Assembly: GCF_030384665.1 (NCBI RefSeq)
Contig: NC_083674.1
Span: 496,001 to 560,000, forward strand
Direction of reading: 5' to 3'
Source of the DNA: Lodderomyces elongisporus
Taxonomy: Eukaryota > Ascomycota > Pichiomycetes > Serinales > Debaryomycetaceae
Length of the DNA: 64,000 nucleotides
Part shown: positions 51,971-63,700 of the stretch, in pieces
How positions within the stretch are numbered: position 1 is the first letter of the stretch
How the letters are laid out: each line of letters starts with the position of its first letter
Notes under the pieces: generated by a model
What the model saw: only the letters and a program-made list of their open reading frames with translations
What the model was told of the DNA's origin: nothing
The model's database searches: none
Translations under genes and position numbers: made by a program

Positions 51971-52325
51971 CTCGTGCCTTGGCTTGGCTTCCTTTGTAAA
52001 TATATAAATATATAAAGAAGTCGTCTTTTTGTTCCAACTTTATAAGGCCTGAAAAAAATGTTGATCTCAAGTGTGCTTCAAATATAGATGATTTCTTAGA
52101 TGGTATGCGAATCACTCTGTTTGCACAAGGGTGGTTACCTCTACTTTGGGGAAATTGACAACACAGTGTAACCGCGCCAAAGAAAAGTCTAAAAGTGGGC
52201 TGAAATTAGAGTTAAAGAAAACAAGACATGGATTTGACTTTATTTTTAATTTAATTTATTTTATATAATTTGTATATTTTTTTTTTCTTCGTCTTTTCCA
52301 TTCATGTTCTGGATAAACTGCTTTT

Positions 52326-52356
<31 letters not shown>

Positions 52357-52368
52357 TTCATTCAACTG
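51971..52368. other. Divergent promoter of the PXA gene and LIP2
   Basis: No gene is seen. A (TTTA)n run at about 52325-52358 sits immediately before the LIP2 ATG. Confidence 0.5.
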
Positions 52369-53397
52369 ATGAGCTGCACCCCAAGAAGTACATACCATGC
52401 TTTTCGAGAAAGCTATAATACTCTTCAGCATTTACATTTCCCCGGCATCTCAACTTTTCAACATGGTCTCAATGTCCAAAATTTGTTGATGCAGTATAAT
52501 CTTGACTATAAACATATAGAGTCTGGTTTCCGAAGACTAGGGAAGCTACAACTGGAGCCAAAGCATTCGTCTCCTATCGCTATAGAGTCGGATTCAAATC
52601 TGTCATTTGAAAAATGGCAGTCGAAATTGGAGCAACTACGGAATTTGAAACCGCAACCTAGTATTTTAACTTTTCAATTCCAGCACACTTATGCAGGCGG
52701 GATCAAGTCAAAGAAAACAATGACAGATGCTCAAATCGCTGCATTCCAATCGATAAGAGAAGAAGGAACAAGCACATTACTGGATTTACTGCTGCTGATT
52801 CTGTCGCTACTGCTGTCGCAAACACGTGCGTCGCTTCCTCCACCACGGTTTTATCAACTAGATCGTGGTGGACAAGTAACCTACCATGGACCTGGCCAAC
52901 TCGTTGCCTATCTTGTTCTTGATATAAAGGCATTTGACCATTTGACAGCAAAGTGCTATGTCAACAATGTGTTGCTTAAACTGATACAAAATGTTCTTAT
53001 GAATGAGTTTGGTATTGTGAGTTATTTACTGGATGAAAATCCGGGAATTTGGGTCTATTCAAAAGGATGGGATTCCCTTCAATCTGGACCTGATGAAGTT
53101 GGTGAACGATTAAGTCATAACTGGAGAAAGATTGCGAGTGTGGGTGTGAAAGTCCGACGTGGAGTAACGGAGTATGGCATTGCTTTAAATGTGGATCCTA
53201 GCTTGATCTATTTAAACACATTTGAAATGTGTGGACTCAAGGATAGAAGAGCAACTTCGATTAAAGAGATTTTAAGTAAACGAAACGAAAGGATTGGAGA
53301 TAAGAATAACTTATCGGTAGATAAAGTTGCCGACTTGTATGCGAAACAAGTTGCCCATGCATTGAATATGAATTATATTAATAAAACCATTTTATAG
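52369..53397 (+). CDS. LIP2: Lip2, octanoyl transferase for protein lipoylation
   Basis: The 342-residue enzyme transfers octanoate from acyl carrier protein to lipoyl domains in mitochondria, the first step of lipoylation of PDH, KGDH and the glycine cleavage H protein. Family motifs are 'DRGGQVTYHGPGQLV' (about residues 167-181) and 'KIASVGVKVRRGVTEYGIALNV' in parts (about 264-282), with the catalytic Lys of the LipB/Lip2 family there. The open frame extends upstream to 52270 without an ATG, so the first ATG at 52369 is chosen. An insert at about residues 137-149 contains seven CTG codons and is hydrophobic only if CUG means Leu. S. cerevisiae Lip2 is 328 residues. Confidence 0.93.
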   Translation: MSCTPRSTYHAFRESYNTLQHLHFPGISTFQHGLNVQNLLMQYNLDYKHIESGFRRLGKLQLEPKHSSPIAIESDSNLSFEKWQSKLEQLRNLKPQPSILTFQFQHTYAGGIKSKKTMTDAQIAAFQSIREEGTSTLLDLLLLILSLLLSQTRASLPPPRFYQLDRGGQVTYHGPGQLVAYLVLDIKAFDHLTAKCYVNNVLLKLIQNVLMNEFGIVSYLLDENPGIWVYSKGWDSLQSGPDEVGERLSHNWRKIASVGVKVRRGVTEYGIALNVDPSLIYLNTFEMCGLKDRRATSIKEILSKRNERIGDKNNLSVDKVADLYAKQVAHALNMNYINKTIL

Positions 53398-54245
53398 AAT
53401 TCTTTTTTAATAGATTGATATATATAAAGAAAAAAAGAAAATTTACAAGTAACGGTTAATAAAAAAAGTGTTTTTATATATATATGTATATATATATATA
53501 TTTGTATGTATATATAAATTAAATTGATGATAATAAGGAAAAACAAACGTGAGTAGAAAAAGCTAAATTAATTAAAGACGAAAAAAAAAGAACAGGAATT
53601 CTCTTTTTTCTTTTTTGTTTGGGGGGTGGGGAGGTGGATTCTTCCATTCATTCATTCATTTTATTGTTCTTTTCCATTTATTCATTCTGTCAAAATCCTT
53701 CCCATTCATCCTCTTGATATATGATGAGAGAGCATGTTTGTAGAAAGCATATACACCAATATCAAGATATAAAAATGAAAATGCAAAAAAAATTAAACAG
53801 ACGTCTAAAAAAACAAAATCTATCTGCGTATTAAAATAAAAAGGAAAAAAAAAAGGTTTAATTTTTTATTTGGTGAAACTTTAGATGTGTAAAAAGAAAA
53901 CGATGAAAAAGAATAAGCAAAGAATATTTGAAGAAATTTCTTTTCAACTCTTCTTCCTCAATTTCAATTTCAAATTTCAAATTTCAAAGCTTTCCTATTC
54001 CTTTTCTCAGTTCTTTTAAGTTTTGGTTGATTGGTTGATTGGTTTTGTTTTGTTTTGTTTTGTTTTGTCTTTTTTTTTGATGTTCTTCTTTTATAGGGGA
54101 AAAACAGATAAAAAAAAACAAAACATAATTAAATGGAGAATGTATAACAAACAGAAAAATAAAAACAAATATGGGAAAAAGAAAAGAAAAAAGAAAAGAA
54201 TGAATGAGTGGGTGAAGAAAGGGCATTTATTCAAACTCCATTAGT
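53398..54245. other. LIP2-ECM33 convergent intergenic
   Basis: No gene is seen. It has TATATA tracts at about 53477-53518, a (CATT)n run at about 53645-53660, several A-rich runs and a (TTTTG)n run at 54044-54066. Confidence 0.5.
53473..53518 (+). terminator. Probable LIP2 polyadenylation efficiency element
   Basis: TATATATATGTATATATATATATAT-type sequence starts about 78 nt after the LIP2 stop and fits the UAUAUA signal of yeast 3'-end processing. Confidence 0.35.
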
Positions 54246-56403
54246 TTAAATCAATGCAACACCGACAGCAGCAAAAGCGGCAACAACAGAAGCCAATTTG
54301 CCAACGTTTGAAGCACCTTCAGATGCCTTGGTGGATGAGCTTGATCCAGATTCGGATGAGCTAGAGTCGGATCCAGATGATGAGCCATCGGTTGAGTCTG
54401 ATGATGAGCCAGTAGCGCTTGATTTAGCGGATGAGGATGATGAGGTGGTGACTTTATCTTGACATTGGAATTTGTCACCCTTAACGTCACCGTTGGAGTT
54501 CAACTTGTTGAATGCGGAACATGACAATTCACCGTCAATCTTCAAGATGAAACCACCAGAGACTCTTGACAAGGAGTCAAAGGTACCATTGTCAAAAGAA
54601 CCGTTAATGTTAACTGAACCACCAACGGTCTCCAATTCAGAGAAACCATCCAATGATTTCAAGTTTTCATTGTCAGAGATTTGCAAAGCACCACCGATGG
54701 AGGTCAATTTAGGGAAGTCAAGTTCTTCCAAGTCGTCATTCTTGTTGATGGTCAATGAGTTTCCAATGGACTTCAAGTTTGCAAACTTGATTTCTTCAAT
54801 TGAGGATGAGGTGAATGCAATGGAACCATTGGCAACGGTCAAGTTTGGTGCTTGGAATGAGTTGATGGATTGCAAGATGATATTCTTTGCTGAGCTCAAT
54901 TGGTTCAAGATAACGTCAACTTTTTCGGCATTGTATGAAATGTCGATGGTGTCGGTGACTTCTTGCAATCCTGAGTCGATGGTGTCGATATCGTCATTGT
55001 TGTTGACATTGAACACCTTCAATTTGTAAACATTGATACCGGTCAATTGGTTCAAACCAGTGTCTGAGATGATAATTTCTTCGGCCGAAGTAAGACCAGC
55101 GGTCAAACCGGTAGATTCCAAGGCTGGCAAAGCGTTCAAGTTGAAGGTACCGACGGTGGTCAATTGAGCCAAGTTCAAGTTGGCCAAGATGGTGTTGGCA
55201 TTGATTTCCAAGGCACCTGAGACCAATTGCAAGGTTGGTGCATTGACAGTAGTTGCTTGAGTGGCGTTCAAGATGGACAAGTCACCGTACAATTGTTCCA
55301 AACCGGTCAATTCAACGGTACCAAAAGCGTCACCATTGATGGTAACTTCACCAACAGCGGTTTCACAAGCAGCAACAGAGGCAACTTGAGCTGAGTTGGT
55401 AGCAGTAAAAGAGGAGAAGGAACAATCACTCTTGACTGATGGGGTAGCAGTAGTCAAAGTAGAGTCTAGAAAAAAAAAAAGAAAGGAGCAAAGTTAGTAT
55501 CAAAATGGTAAAAAAAAAGAAAAAGAAACTCCATAAATTTTATTGTTTCATCTTCTTCTATTTTGCACAATTGTCCCATATTCACTGTTATCTTCACTGT
55601 TAATGTCTATTGTCTATTGTCCAGTGTCATTGTCGCATAATGTGTGTATAAAATGTGACACTCCCTTTGTTGGTTGTTTGAGAGAGAAAAGGAAAAAAAA
55701 ATAAATTTAAATTTGGCACTGCCTCCAAAATCGCTGCTAATTTTAGAATCTCACAATTTCCAAAAGAAGAAACAGAAATTGTCTTTTGGTCTCTCTTCAC
55801 TCTTCACTCTTCACTCTCTCTCTCACACGTTCTCGCTTGTGTTGTCGACAATTCAAGTGACAAGCGCGAGAAAGGAAAAAAAGGAAAAAAAAGAAAATTT
55901 TTTTTCATTGATTCCAAATAATAATATTGAAAGGGTTTCGAGACATTGCAACATATGATTTGCATGTGCTTTTATGCCAATAACTGGATCATATTTGTTG
56001 AAAAAAGAACCACCCAAATAACAACTTTACCAAGAGTAGTATTGGTAGTGGCAATGACTTGTTGTTGTTGCCTGTATTTTGTAATTACTTGTAGATTTGG
56101 TCAACTCTAAACATCTTGAGTACTAATGGTAATAATCTCTACTGAGTGACAATTGATTGGTTATTTGGACAACTATGACAGTGACGATGACAGTGAAAAT
56201 AACAGTGGCAAAAGGTGGTGATTTACTCTTCAGACTAAGAAGAAGAACTAATCACTTAGTTCTTCTTCTTCTTCTTTGTTTTTTGCTTCAAATTCTCCTT
56301 GTTTTATAAAAGAAGTTAGATTATATATATATATATACATACTGTTAGCTGCTGAAGCTAAGCCAGCAATAGCTGAGATAGCTAAGATGTTCTTCAATTG
56401 CAT
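54246..56403 (-). CDS. ECM33: Ecm33, GPI-anchored cell wall protein, spliced
   Basis: A two-exon gene encodes 426 residues. Exon 1 (56403-56343) encodes the signal peptide ('MQLKNILAISAIAGLASAAN'). The intron (56342-55466, 877 nt) starts GTATGT, has a perfect TACTAAC branch site at 55499-55493 and ends TCTAG. Exon 2 is 55465-54246, joined in phase 1. The mature part is a beta-helical repeat protein of the Ecm33/Sps2 family ('GDLSILNATQ', 'GTFNLNALPALE', 'GGALQISDNENLKSLDGFSELETVGGS' in parts). A Ser-rich stalk and a hydrophobic C-terminus follow, for GPI attachment near 'GASN'. It is needed for cell wall integrity. S. cerevisiae ECM33 also has a 5' intron, but a shorter one. Confidence 0.95.
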
Positions 56404-59400
56404 TTTTCTATGAATGATTGATTGATTGATTGGTGGTGATGGTAGTGATGGAGTGTTGTTGAAGTTATTAAATCAAAAACAACAAAAAAAAAAGAGGAAG
56501 ATAAAAAAAGGAGGATAAAAATATATATATATATATATATATCAACACGATCTAGGGCAGAACGAATGGAGGAAGAGGAGGAGGGAGGAGGGGGGGAGGA
56601 AGGAAAAAGTGTCAAAAATTAAAAAAATAAAAAAAAATAAAAAATAAAAAAATAAAAAAAATAAAAAAAATAAAAAAAATAAAAGCGAACGTTGAGTATA
56701 TATAAATCTCTCTCTCTCTATTTATTTTTGTCGATTGTCGATTCTCAAATTAAAAAAAATATTATAGGGCAACCAGGAAAGAAGGATTTGCAGAAGTGGC
56801 AATTATATATACATGTACATATGTACATATGTGTGTATATCTCTACCTAGTTGGGCATAGTTCTCTTCAAAATGTGTTTGTCCTACTTTGCGACTACCAC
56901 TACTACTGCTACTACTACTACTCCTATTGTTGTTGTTGTTGTTGTTGTTGTCGCCGTCGTCGTCGTTTTTTTTTTTCGTCGGTGGTGTTTTAGTATGTTT
57001 TGTTTTGTTTTGTGTAATTTCTTCTTTTTTTTTGCATTTGGCTGTGCGTGTGAATGGTTTTTTCTTTCTTTTTGTGTGTTCGTCTACAAGTACTAAAATT
57101 TAGTCGGCATTTTTTTTTTGTTTTTTTTTACTAAACACAAGATTGTGCCTTGCCCTCTCCCTTTTTTTTATTTCTCTACTTCTATTTCTTAACTCATCCA
57201 CTAGAGTATGACCTTAGCCTTGTCCTTGTCCTTGACCTTGACCATGTTGTTTTGTATAGTATAGAGCTGCTTTTGGTTAACTTTTTTCTTTTTGGAGGTT
57301 TTATTTATGTTTCACTCACTCTTTCATTCATTCACTCATTTAAATTTAGGCGCTGAAATTTTACCTTTTTTTATTTATTTTTTTATTCGAAAGGGGAAAC
57401 AGAAAAAATTAAAATAACAACATATTTTTTTCCAACATTGAGTCTATGTTTTTTTTTAAATTGCCTCTTCTAAAGAAATACCCGAAACATCCCAGCATCT
57501 GGTTGAAACTCCCAATATTGTACAAATTTATATTATCAATAAACACACACTCTCTCTTTCTCTTTCTCACTTTGGGTGTGGTGTGGCTATTGTGCAGTAA
57601 AAAGAAGAGAAGGAAGAGGAGGAGGAGGCTGTGATGTTTTGTTTATTTTCTTTTTTTCTTTTTTTCTTTTTTTCTTTTCTATTTTGTTGTTGTTGTTGGT
57701 GTTGTTGTTTACCTATAGTGCAATCTCCTCGAACCGACATAGAGCAATACATTTGAACATGCACAGACTGCTGCACACCACATCAACTGCATAGATTAAA
57801 CAAGTGTAAACTAAAGAAAAGTAAACTGATAGAGAGGTGTATAGAAGAATAAGTGTCGCCTCTTTCCCCAATGTTTCAAATACAGATTAAAAAAAAAATT
57901 TCCCACTACTAAATAATGGTTACTGTTTAAATACCACCAAAGTATAGTAGTGCCAGGGAGCGTACCCAACTAGGATCATAAAAATATATCAAGAATAAGC
58001 AGATAAGCTTCCATCATGGGAATTATTTTACACTTTTAAGACCTCTAAGCCAACACCCAACCAAGCACCAAGAATTTTTGAAATTTTAGTACAATTCTTT
58101 TTTATTTTCCCTCAATATACCAATTCCTTTAGAACAATCAAATTACCTTTTCCTTTCCTTTCCATATCTATATATGTAATTTCCCCCTCCTGGGTAGAGA
58201 ACACCTAGTTTCTTGCCAACCAGCTCTTTCCCACCTGTTCCTATTCTCTTCCTTTCCTTTCCTTTCCTTTCCTTATTTTTCAGTTATTGGAGATCTAATA
58301 AAAAATTTGTTCGTGTAAATTATGAACTGAAAAGAAAAGAGCAAAAACCTTTTTTCTTATACGTCGAGGCACAAGAACTTAAACAACGTAAACAAGAAAG
58401 AAGAAGAATGAGAAGGTGGGCACCCGTAAGTATAAGCTATGATTGGCCAGGATGCATATACATATATATATATATATACTTATTTTACCCAATCTTTCTT
58501 GCACCTCTTTTTTATGAAAAATGCAAAAAATGCAAAAGTGCAAAAAAAACCAATGAAAAAATAAATTGCACAATCCATAAAGGTTTGCTCAGACATTATG
58601 GACACCAGCTTTTGCCAACCACCACTTCTTACCCTCTCTCTCTCTCTCTCTCTTTAAGTAAACATCGAAATCAAATTCTTCCTCCTTCTGTATGAATATT
58701 GTTAATACTCCCGTTATTATTAATTTAGTCTTTTTTTGCCACATTTACACTTGCACATCCCACATCCTCTAGATCCGAAAAAAAACCTATACTACCCACT
58801 ACTAATTCCTTTTTTTCACTTGTGCCTTACAATCAACAAAACAATAGCGTTATGAGACTTACACATACATTACACCCTTTTCCTTACAACCTTTTGTTTA
58901 TCGTAATCTTTATTTCGTTACATCTTTACATCTAACACCACATATGTCACACCACAGAAAGAGCAGCCCCTTAAATGTTTCATTCTTTTAACCAGCATCT
59001 TCAACAACAACAACAACCATCATCATCATCATTATAACAACCTTTTCTTACTCCATTTACTTTACTAAATAACTCTCTTGATGAAAAAGAAAAAAAAACT
59101 CCCACCACCACCACCTTTAACCTAAATCTATATCATGTAATTGAACCCCACCATACCTCCTCTAACAACTTGTCCCCACAAACAGAAACACAATCACAAT
59201 CACAAACAGAATCACATTCTCGAGATCATTACCAAGGGTTTAGGTACCAAATAATTAAATGTGTACTGAATGATTCGAATCATTAGTTATCCCTCTCTCC
59301 CCCTTTTTTTTTGTCCCCGCTCTAATTTCTTTTTTTGGTTTTGGTTTCTTCATTAGCCAGCCATTTTTTGAAGTTTTGTTATATTGTCTTGAGTTCTGTA

Positions 59401-60738
59401 TTACATTGTACATTCCACATTTTCTCTTTAAATCCTCCTCATTTTTAAATCCGACCATTTCTGGAGTATACCCTTTACCTCTATTCACTATTTGAAACTG
59501 TAGATAACAGCTGTTTTCTGTTTTTTGTTTATTCTGTTTTTTTTTTTTAAAGGTCAAGTCATTCAAGAGAGAAGAGGATTTCAATAGATAATCGCTAGAG
59601 ATACAAGGAACACAGGTATTGAGAAACAACAATAGTTCCAGCCGTTTAGTCAAGTTATGTTTCCGTTTTCTTCATATCCTGTTTACCTTCTGCTTTCTTT
59701 TTATTTATTTGGTAAGGTTTAGATGCAAAATTATTCACTCATTCATTCATTCATTCCCCTTTCTCTTTCTTTTTTGTTTTTTGGGTTCATTTTGTATTAC
59801 CAGGTTTGGCAACAATGTGTATATGGAGTAAATAAAACAGAATCACTTTTAACGCATCAGTCACAATCATAACAAGTAGCAAGAACCACTGATAAGAACA
59901 AGTTCCAATTGACGAATAAAGGGGAAAAAAAAAAGAAAGACACATCCTGTTACATCTTTGTCTTTTTATTTGTTTCTCTTTATTCCTTATTGTCACCACT
60001 TGAGATTGTTTTGTTGTGGCTAAAATCGGAATCTGCTAAGAACGCGTTTTTCTTCTTTCTCTTTTTTTTTTGTTTTTTCTCGAGGGGAGTCGTCAAACAT
60101 CAGCACAGCCTTCATTTCACAAAGCGGAAGCGGAAGGGCAAGAAAGGCAAGGGAAAATCCCAACTGCACACAAAGAGCTCTACACTATTGTCTCCTGAAT
60201 CTACACTGTAGAACAAACAACCATTAAATGTTAAACAAACAATTTATAGATTTATTAAAAAAAACATTTCAACAATAACAATAACAATAACCATTCAAGC
60301 ACCAAATATGTTATCCTGCCTCGTCACCAACCAATATTTTGCATAGACTTGTGCAATACTCGTCTCTTCCTTTTTTGGTGGCATAGGCCCAAAATTTCAT
60401 CTTCACTATCACCTCAACTTTTCATTGACAACACCTAACAATACACACAAATGAACATAAACAAATCAAACAAACAAACACACACAAGCTAATTTAATCA
60501 CAACCATCTCTCCAGTTTTCTTTCTCGTTCTCTCTTCAGCATCTACATCGTGTAGATCTATGTTCTTTTTGTTCGTTTATAAACTAAACAAACACCCAGT
60601 TTCAGTTTTGCAGTTTCAAAAAAAAAAGACACTTGATTGTTCAGCTCTTTCTCTCTCACTTTTATTTTTATTCTTCTTCTTCTTCTTCTTCTTATTATTA
60701 TTATTTTAACATTTTCTATACACTCTACTGAGTAGACA
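56404..60738. other. 4.3 kb gene-free region upstream of ECM33
   Basis: I find no convincing gene, tRNA or spliced ORF. It contains the ECM33 promoter on its left and the 3' end of the transcription factor gene on its right. Notable content: A-rich runs at 56605-56690, GTT/GTC runs near 56928-56966, T-rich runs near 57640-57695, and a strongly pyrimidine-rich plus strand from about 58060 to 60700. A 16-bp palindrome sits at 59269-59284, and (CTT)n/(ATT)n is at about 60675-60706. Confidence 0.5.
59269..59284. other. 16-bp perfect palindrome
   Basis: AATGATTCGAATCATT is perfectly self-complementary. It lies alone in the gene-free region and could be a dimeric protein-binding site. No function is known. 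Confidence 0.4.
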
Positions 60739-63700
60739 TCAAAAGTTAAATTGATCATTCAAGTTCAATTGCTGCTCAATCATCTCCGTCCACGGTGCAA
60801 CGAAATCCAACCCTATATTACGATTATTCATAAACCAATCCATAACTTCGCTATCTCCAAACCCTCCTGTATTGGCAGACGCTCCGGTTGCTGCAGCATT
60901 CGTGCTAGTATCATTAGCAGCATCACCAAATATATTTGCCAAGGGTGTAGAAGTATTAGTATTAGTATTAGAATTAGTATTAGTATTAGAATTAGTAGTA
61001 GTCGCAGTAGAATGTGGAGTACCCGTCTCGCGAGAAGTATACACATTCTGTGCCGAGCTGGCTCCGACATCTACACTAGACTGCTGTACTTGACCCAATT
61101 GTGTTACCACTGCTTCTGTATGAGAAACCGTATCAGTGACAGGAGCAGTACCAGTGGTAGTAGCAATAGCATTATTCGCCGCATTGGAAATATCAGTAGT
61201 AGTAGTAGTAGTAGTAGTATCAATGCCTGCTAATGATGCCGAAGTAGGCTCACTAACAGGATGCTTGAAATATGGACCATATGGAAAAGTGTCGTCCACT
61301 GATGTCGAGGCATTATTAGATTGCGTTGGCTGAACGGCTTGTGGATAGTAGATGGGAGCACTATATTGGAAAGCCGGAAGAGTTTGTTGGTTTGCTTGAG
61401 GCAAAGGTTGGATATGTTGCGATACATCATGAGCTGCTCCATAGTCTTTACCGTTATTCAATTGTTGCACTTGCTCTGGTGCTTGTTCTTGTTCTTGTTG
61501 CTGTGGCTGCTGCTGCTGTTGTTGTTGTGCTTGTGCTTGTTGTAACATTTGATCTCGAATATCTTTTCTAGCACCCATTGCAGCGGATCTCCATTGTACA
61601 GTACTTCCATTTTGTTGTGTTCGTTCCATATTCATTCCCCTCGCTTCCTCATTATCGGCTTCCTCACTTTCGTTTTTCTTCGTCTTCATCTCCGAATACA
61701 AATACATCAACACATTCGAATACCTCGTACACAAATGCAATTCATCGGGTGAACAATCTCTCAATGTCAAAGCTGCACGATGAATAGACTGCGATATATC
61801 ATCAAGACTAATCAAACTAAACGACAAGACAGTGGGATCATATATCTCCGCCGATTTATTACCAAATATAGACCCAATTTTATTCAGAGCAACGCTCGAA
61901 GAGCTCTTGTGTGCGGTGATTGTTAAATAGCATTTGACTATAAATGCAACTGCTCTAACCATTCTAGTAAGCCAACGAACAGGCATAAACCGCAACATTT
62001 TGAATTTATGAACCCTATGCGCAGCATTCAACATCTCGTTGGCAGCATTGAACGCCTGCTCTATAAACTTGGCAGATTTCGACATTTCATCCAACTTTAA
62101 CGAGTTCCCTCGAGAATGGTGCAGATTCAGCAGATTCTTTTTGACATTCCTAGGCGAGGGACTCAAGGCAAGGGAGTAAATGTACAATTTGACATAGTTG
62201 AACTCAAAAATAAAAGACTCTTGCTTAATCGCATCTCGAATTTCATTGGATATCTTGGTGTTTGGTTTCAACATTTGGTGTTGGAAGCTAGACGAAACAT
62301 GCTTGGCAATTTTGGCATTTGACGGGATTAAAAACAGTTTATACTTTCTATTCCAATTGTTGATAAGAGGACTAATGATGTTCAAAACCGACAAATTCTG
62401 CCTTTGAGATAATTGGCCCAACTGAGACTTGTAGCCATAAAAGGACTCATGTCCCAAAGACATAATCTGCAACAATTCAATTTGCGCCTTTTGAGCTCTG
62501 GTGAATTTAAAAGTATGCTCGCTAGCAATTTTCTTCAATTCTTCCTCTGTCAACTTCATGATATTGTAGTCATCATCCTCATCCTCCTCAACCAACTCCA
62601 TATCTTCTTCCGAAATATCATCTTCATCAAACTCAATTTCTGAAAGTGAATGCGCAAGCATCGACCTTCGGGATATATCCATAACGGAATTGATCTCAGC
62701 AATATGAGTTGCAATCAACACTTTGGAGCTCATCTCCATTATCCCCATATCTTGGGCTAATCTAACTGCGCTGCCAATCAACATCCACGCCATACGATGG
62801 CTTCGTCTCATTGCTCCCAAACCAGCAAGGTTATTCAGAGCACCAGAATTACCAGAAGCGTTTGCCGCAGAAGCACCTGCACCTGCACCTGCACTTGTAT
62901 TGGTATTGGTATTGGTATTGGCACTACCACTACTGGCATCAACACCAGAACTTGAATTCTTGCACACATCTCTTGAATCTGCTTCAGATGGCTCCTCAGC
63001 TTTATTTGCATAGTCAGACCATCTCCAATGAATGGCTCTTGGATTCCATTCAGTAAACAATAAAAACGCAAATATCGTTCCAATAGATCTTGTGCTTGCC
63101 TCAGCCCAAACAGTTTGCGATATAAGTCTCTGCACATACAACCACAACCGATCATGAACTTCAATGTTTCGCGGAACATTGCCTCCACTAGCACTGGAAA
63201 CGTTATTCTCAAAAGGATGATACCGCGCGGCAATGGTCAAGATTGCACACAAGAGAATCGGATAACCAGCAAGGACTTTCAGGGAATGAAGGAATTTGGG
63301 AATATGCGGGAAAAAAGGGTGCATCGTGGTAAAAAACAAGTTGATGAGACGTTCGGCCTCTGCTTCTGTAAGAATTCCATTTGGCGCAGGTCCAATATAA
63401 TCAATATTGGATAATTTGGTAGACGCCTTTGGACGAACAACATATCCATTCTCGGCAGGAGGCATACTCATTCTTTTGGAACCTACATTCGGAGGTATAT
63501 AGTGCGGCACACTGGACTTGTGTGGCAATCCCGGATGTTTCATATTTGCATAACCGTTGTTGTTGTTACCGGAATGAGTATTACCAATTCGACTTGTGCC
63601 TCCTTCTTCTACCTCTTGCAACTTTTCGCCTCTTGCACCTTTTTGTTTATCTTTTGTTCCTTTTTGTTCTTCTCCTGTATTTTCATATTCTTCTTGTTCT

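Noticed and set aside
52270..52368. Upstream extension of LIP2
   Set aside because: It has no ATG and only encodes a repeat (TTTA)n translation. The first ATG is at 52369.
58213..58695. 160-codon open frame
   Set aside because: It lacks an ATG near its start, contains TA-repeat and CT-repeat translations and shows no domain.
58408..58988. Possible spliced small gene with ATG at 58408, GTAAGT at 58426, TACTAAT near 58799
   Set aside because: The second exon would give about 45 codons of unremarkable sequence in a pyrimidine-rich region, the intron would be over 400 nt with a weak branch site, and no family match is seen.
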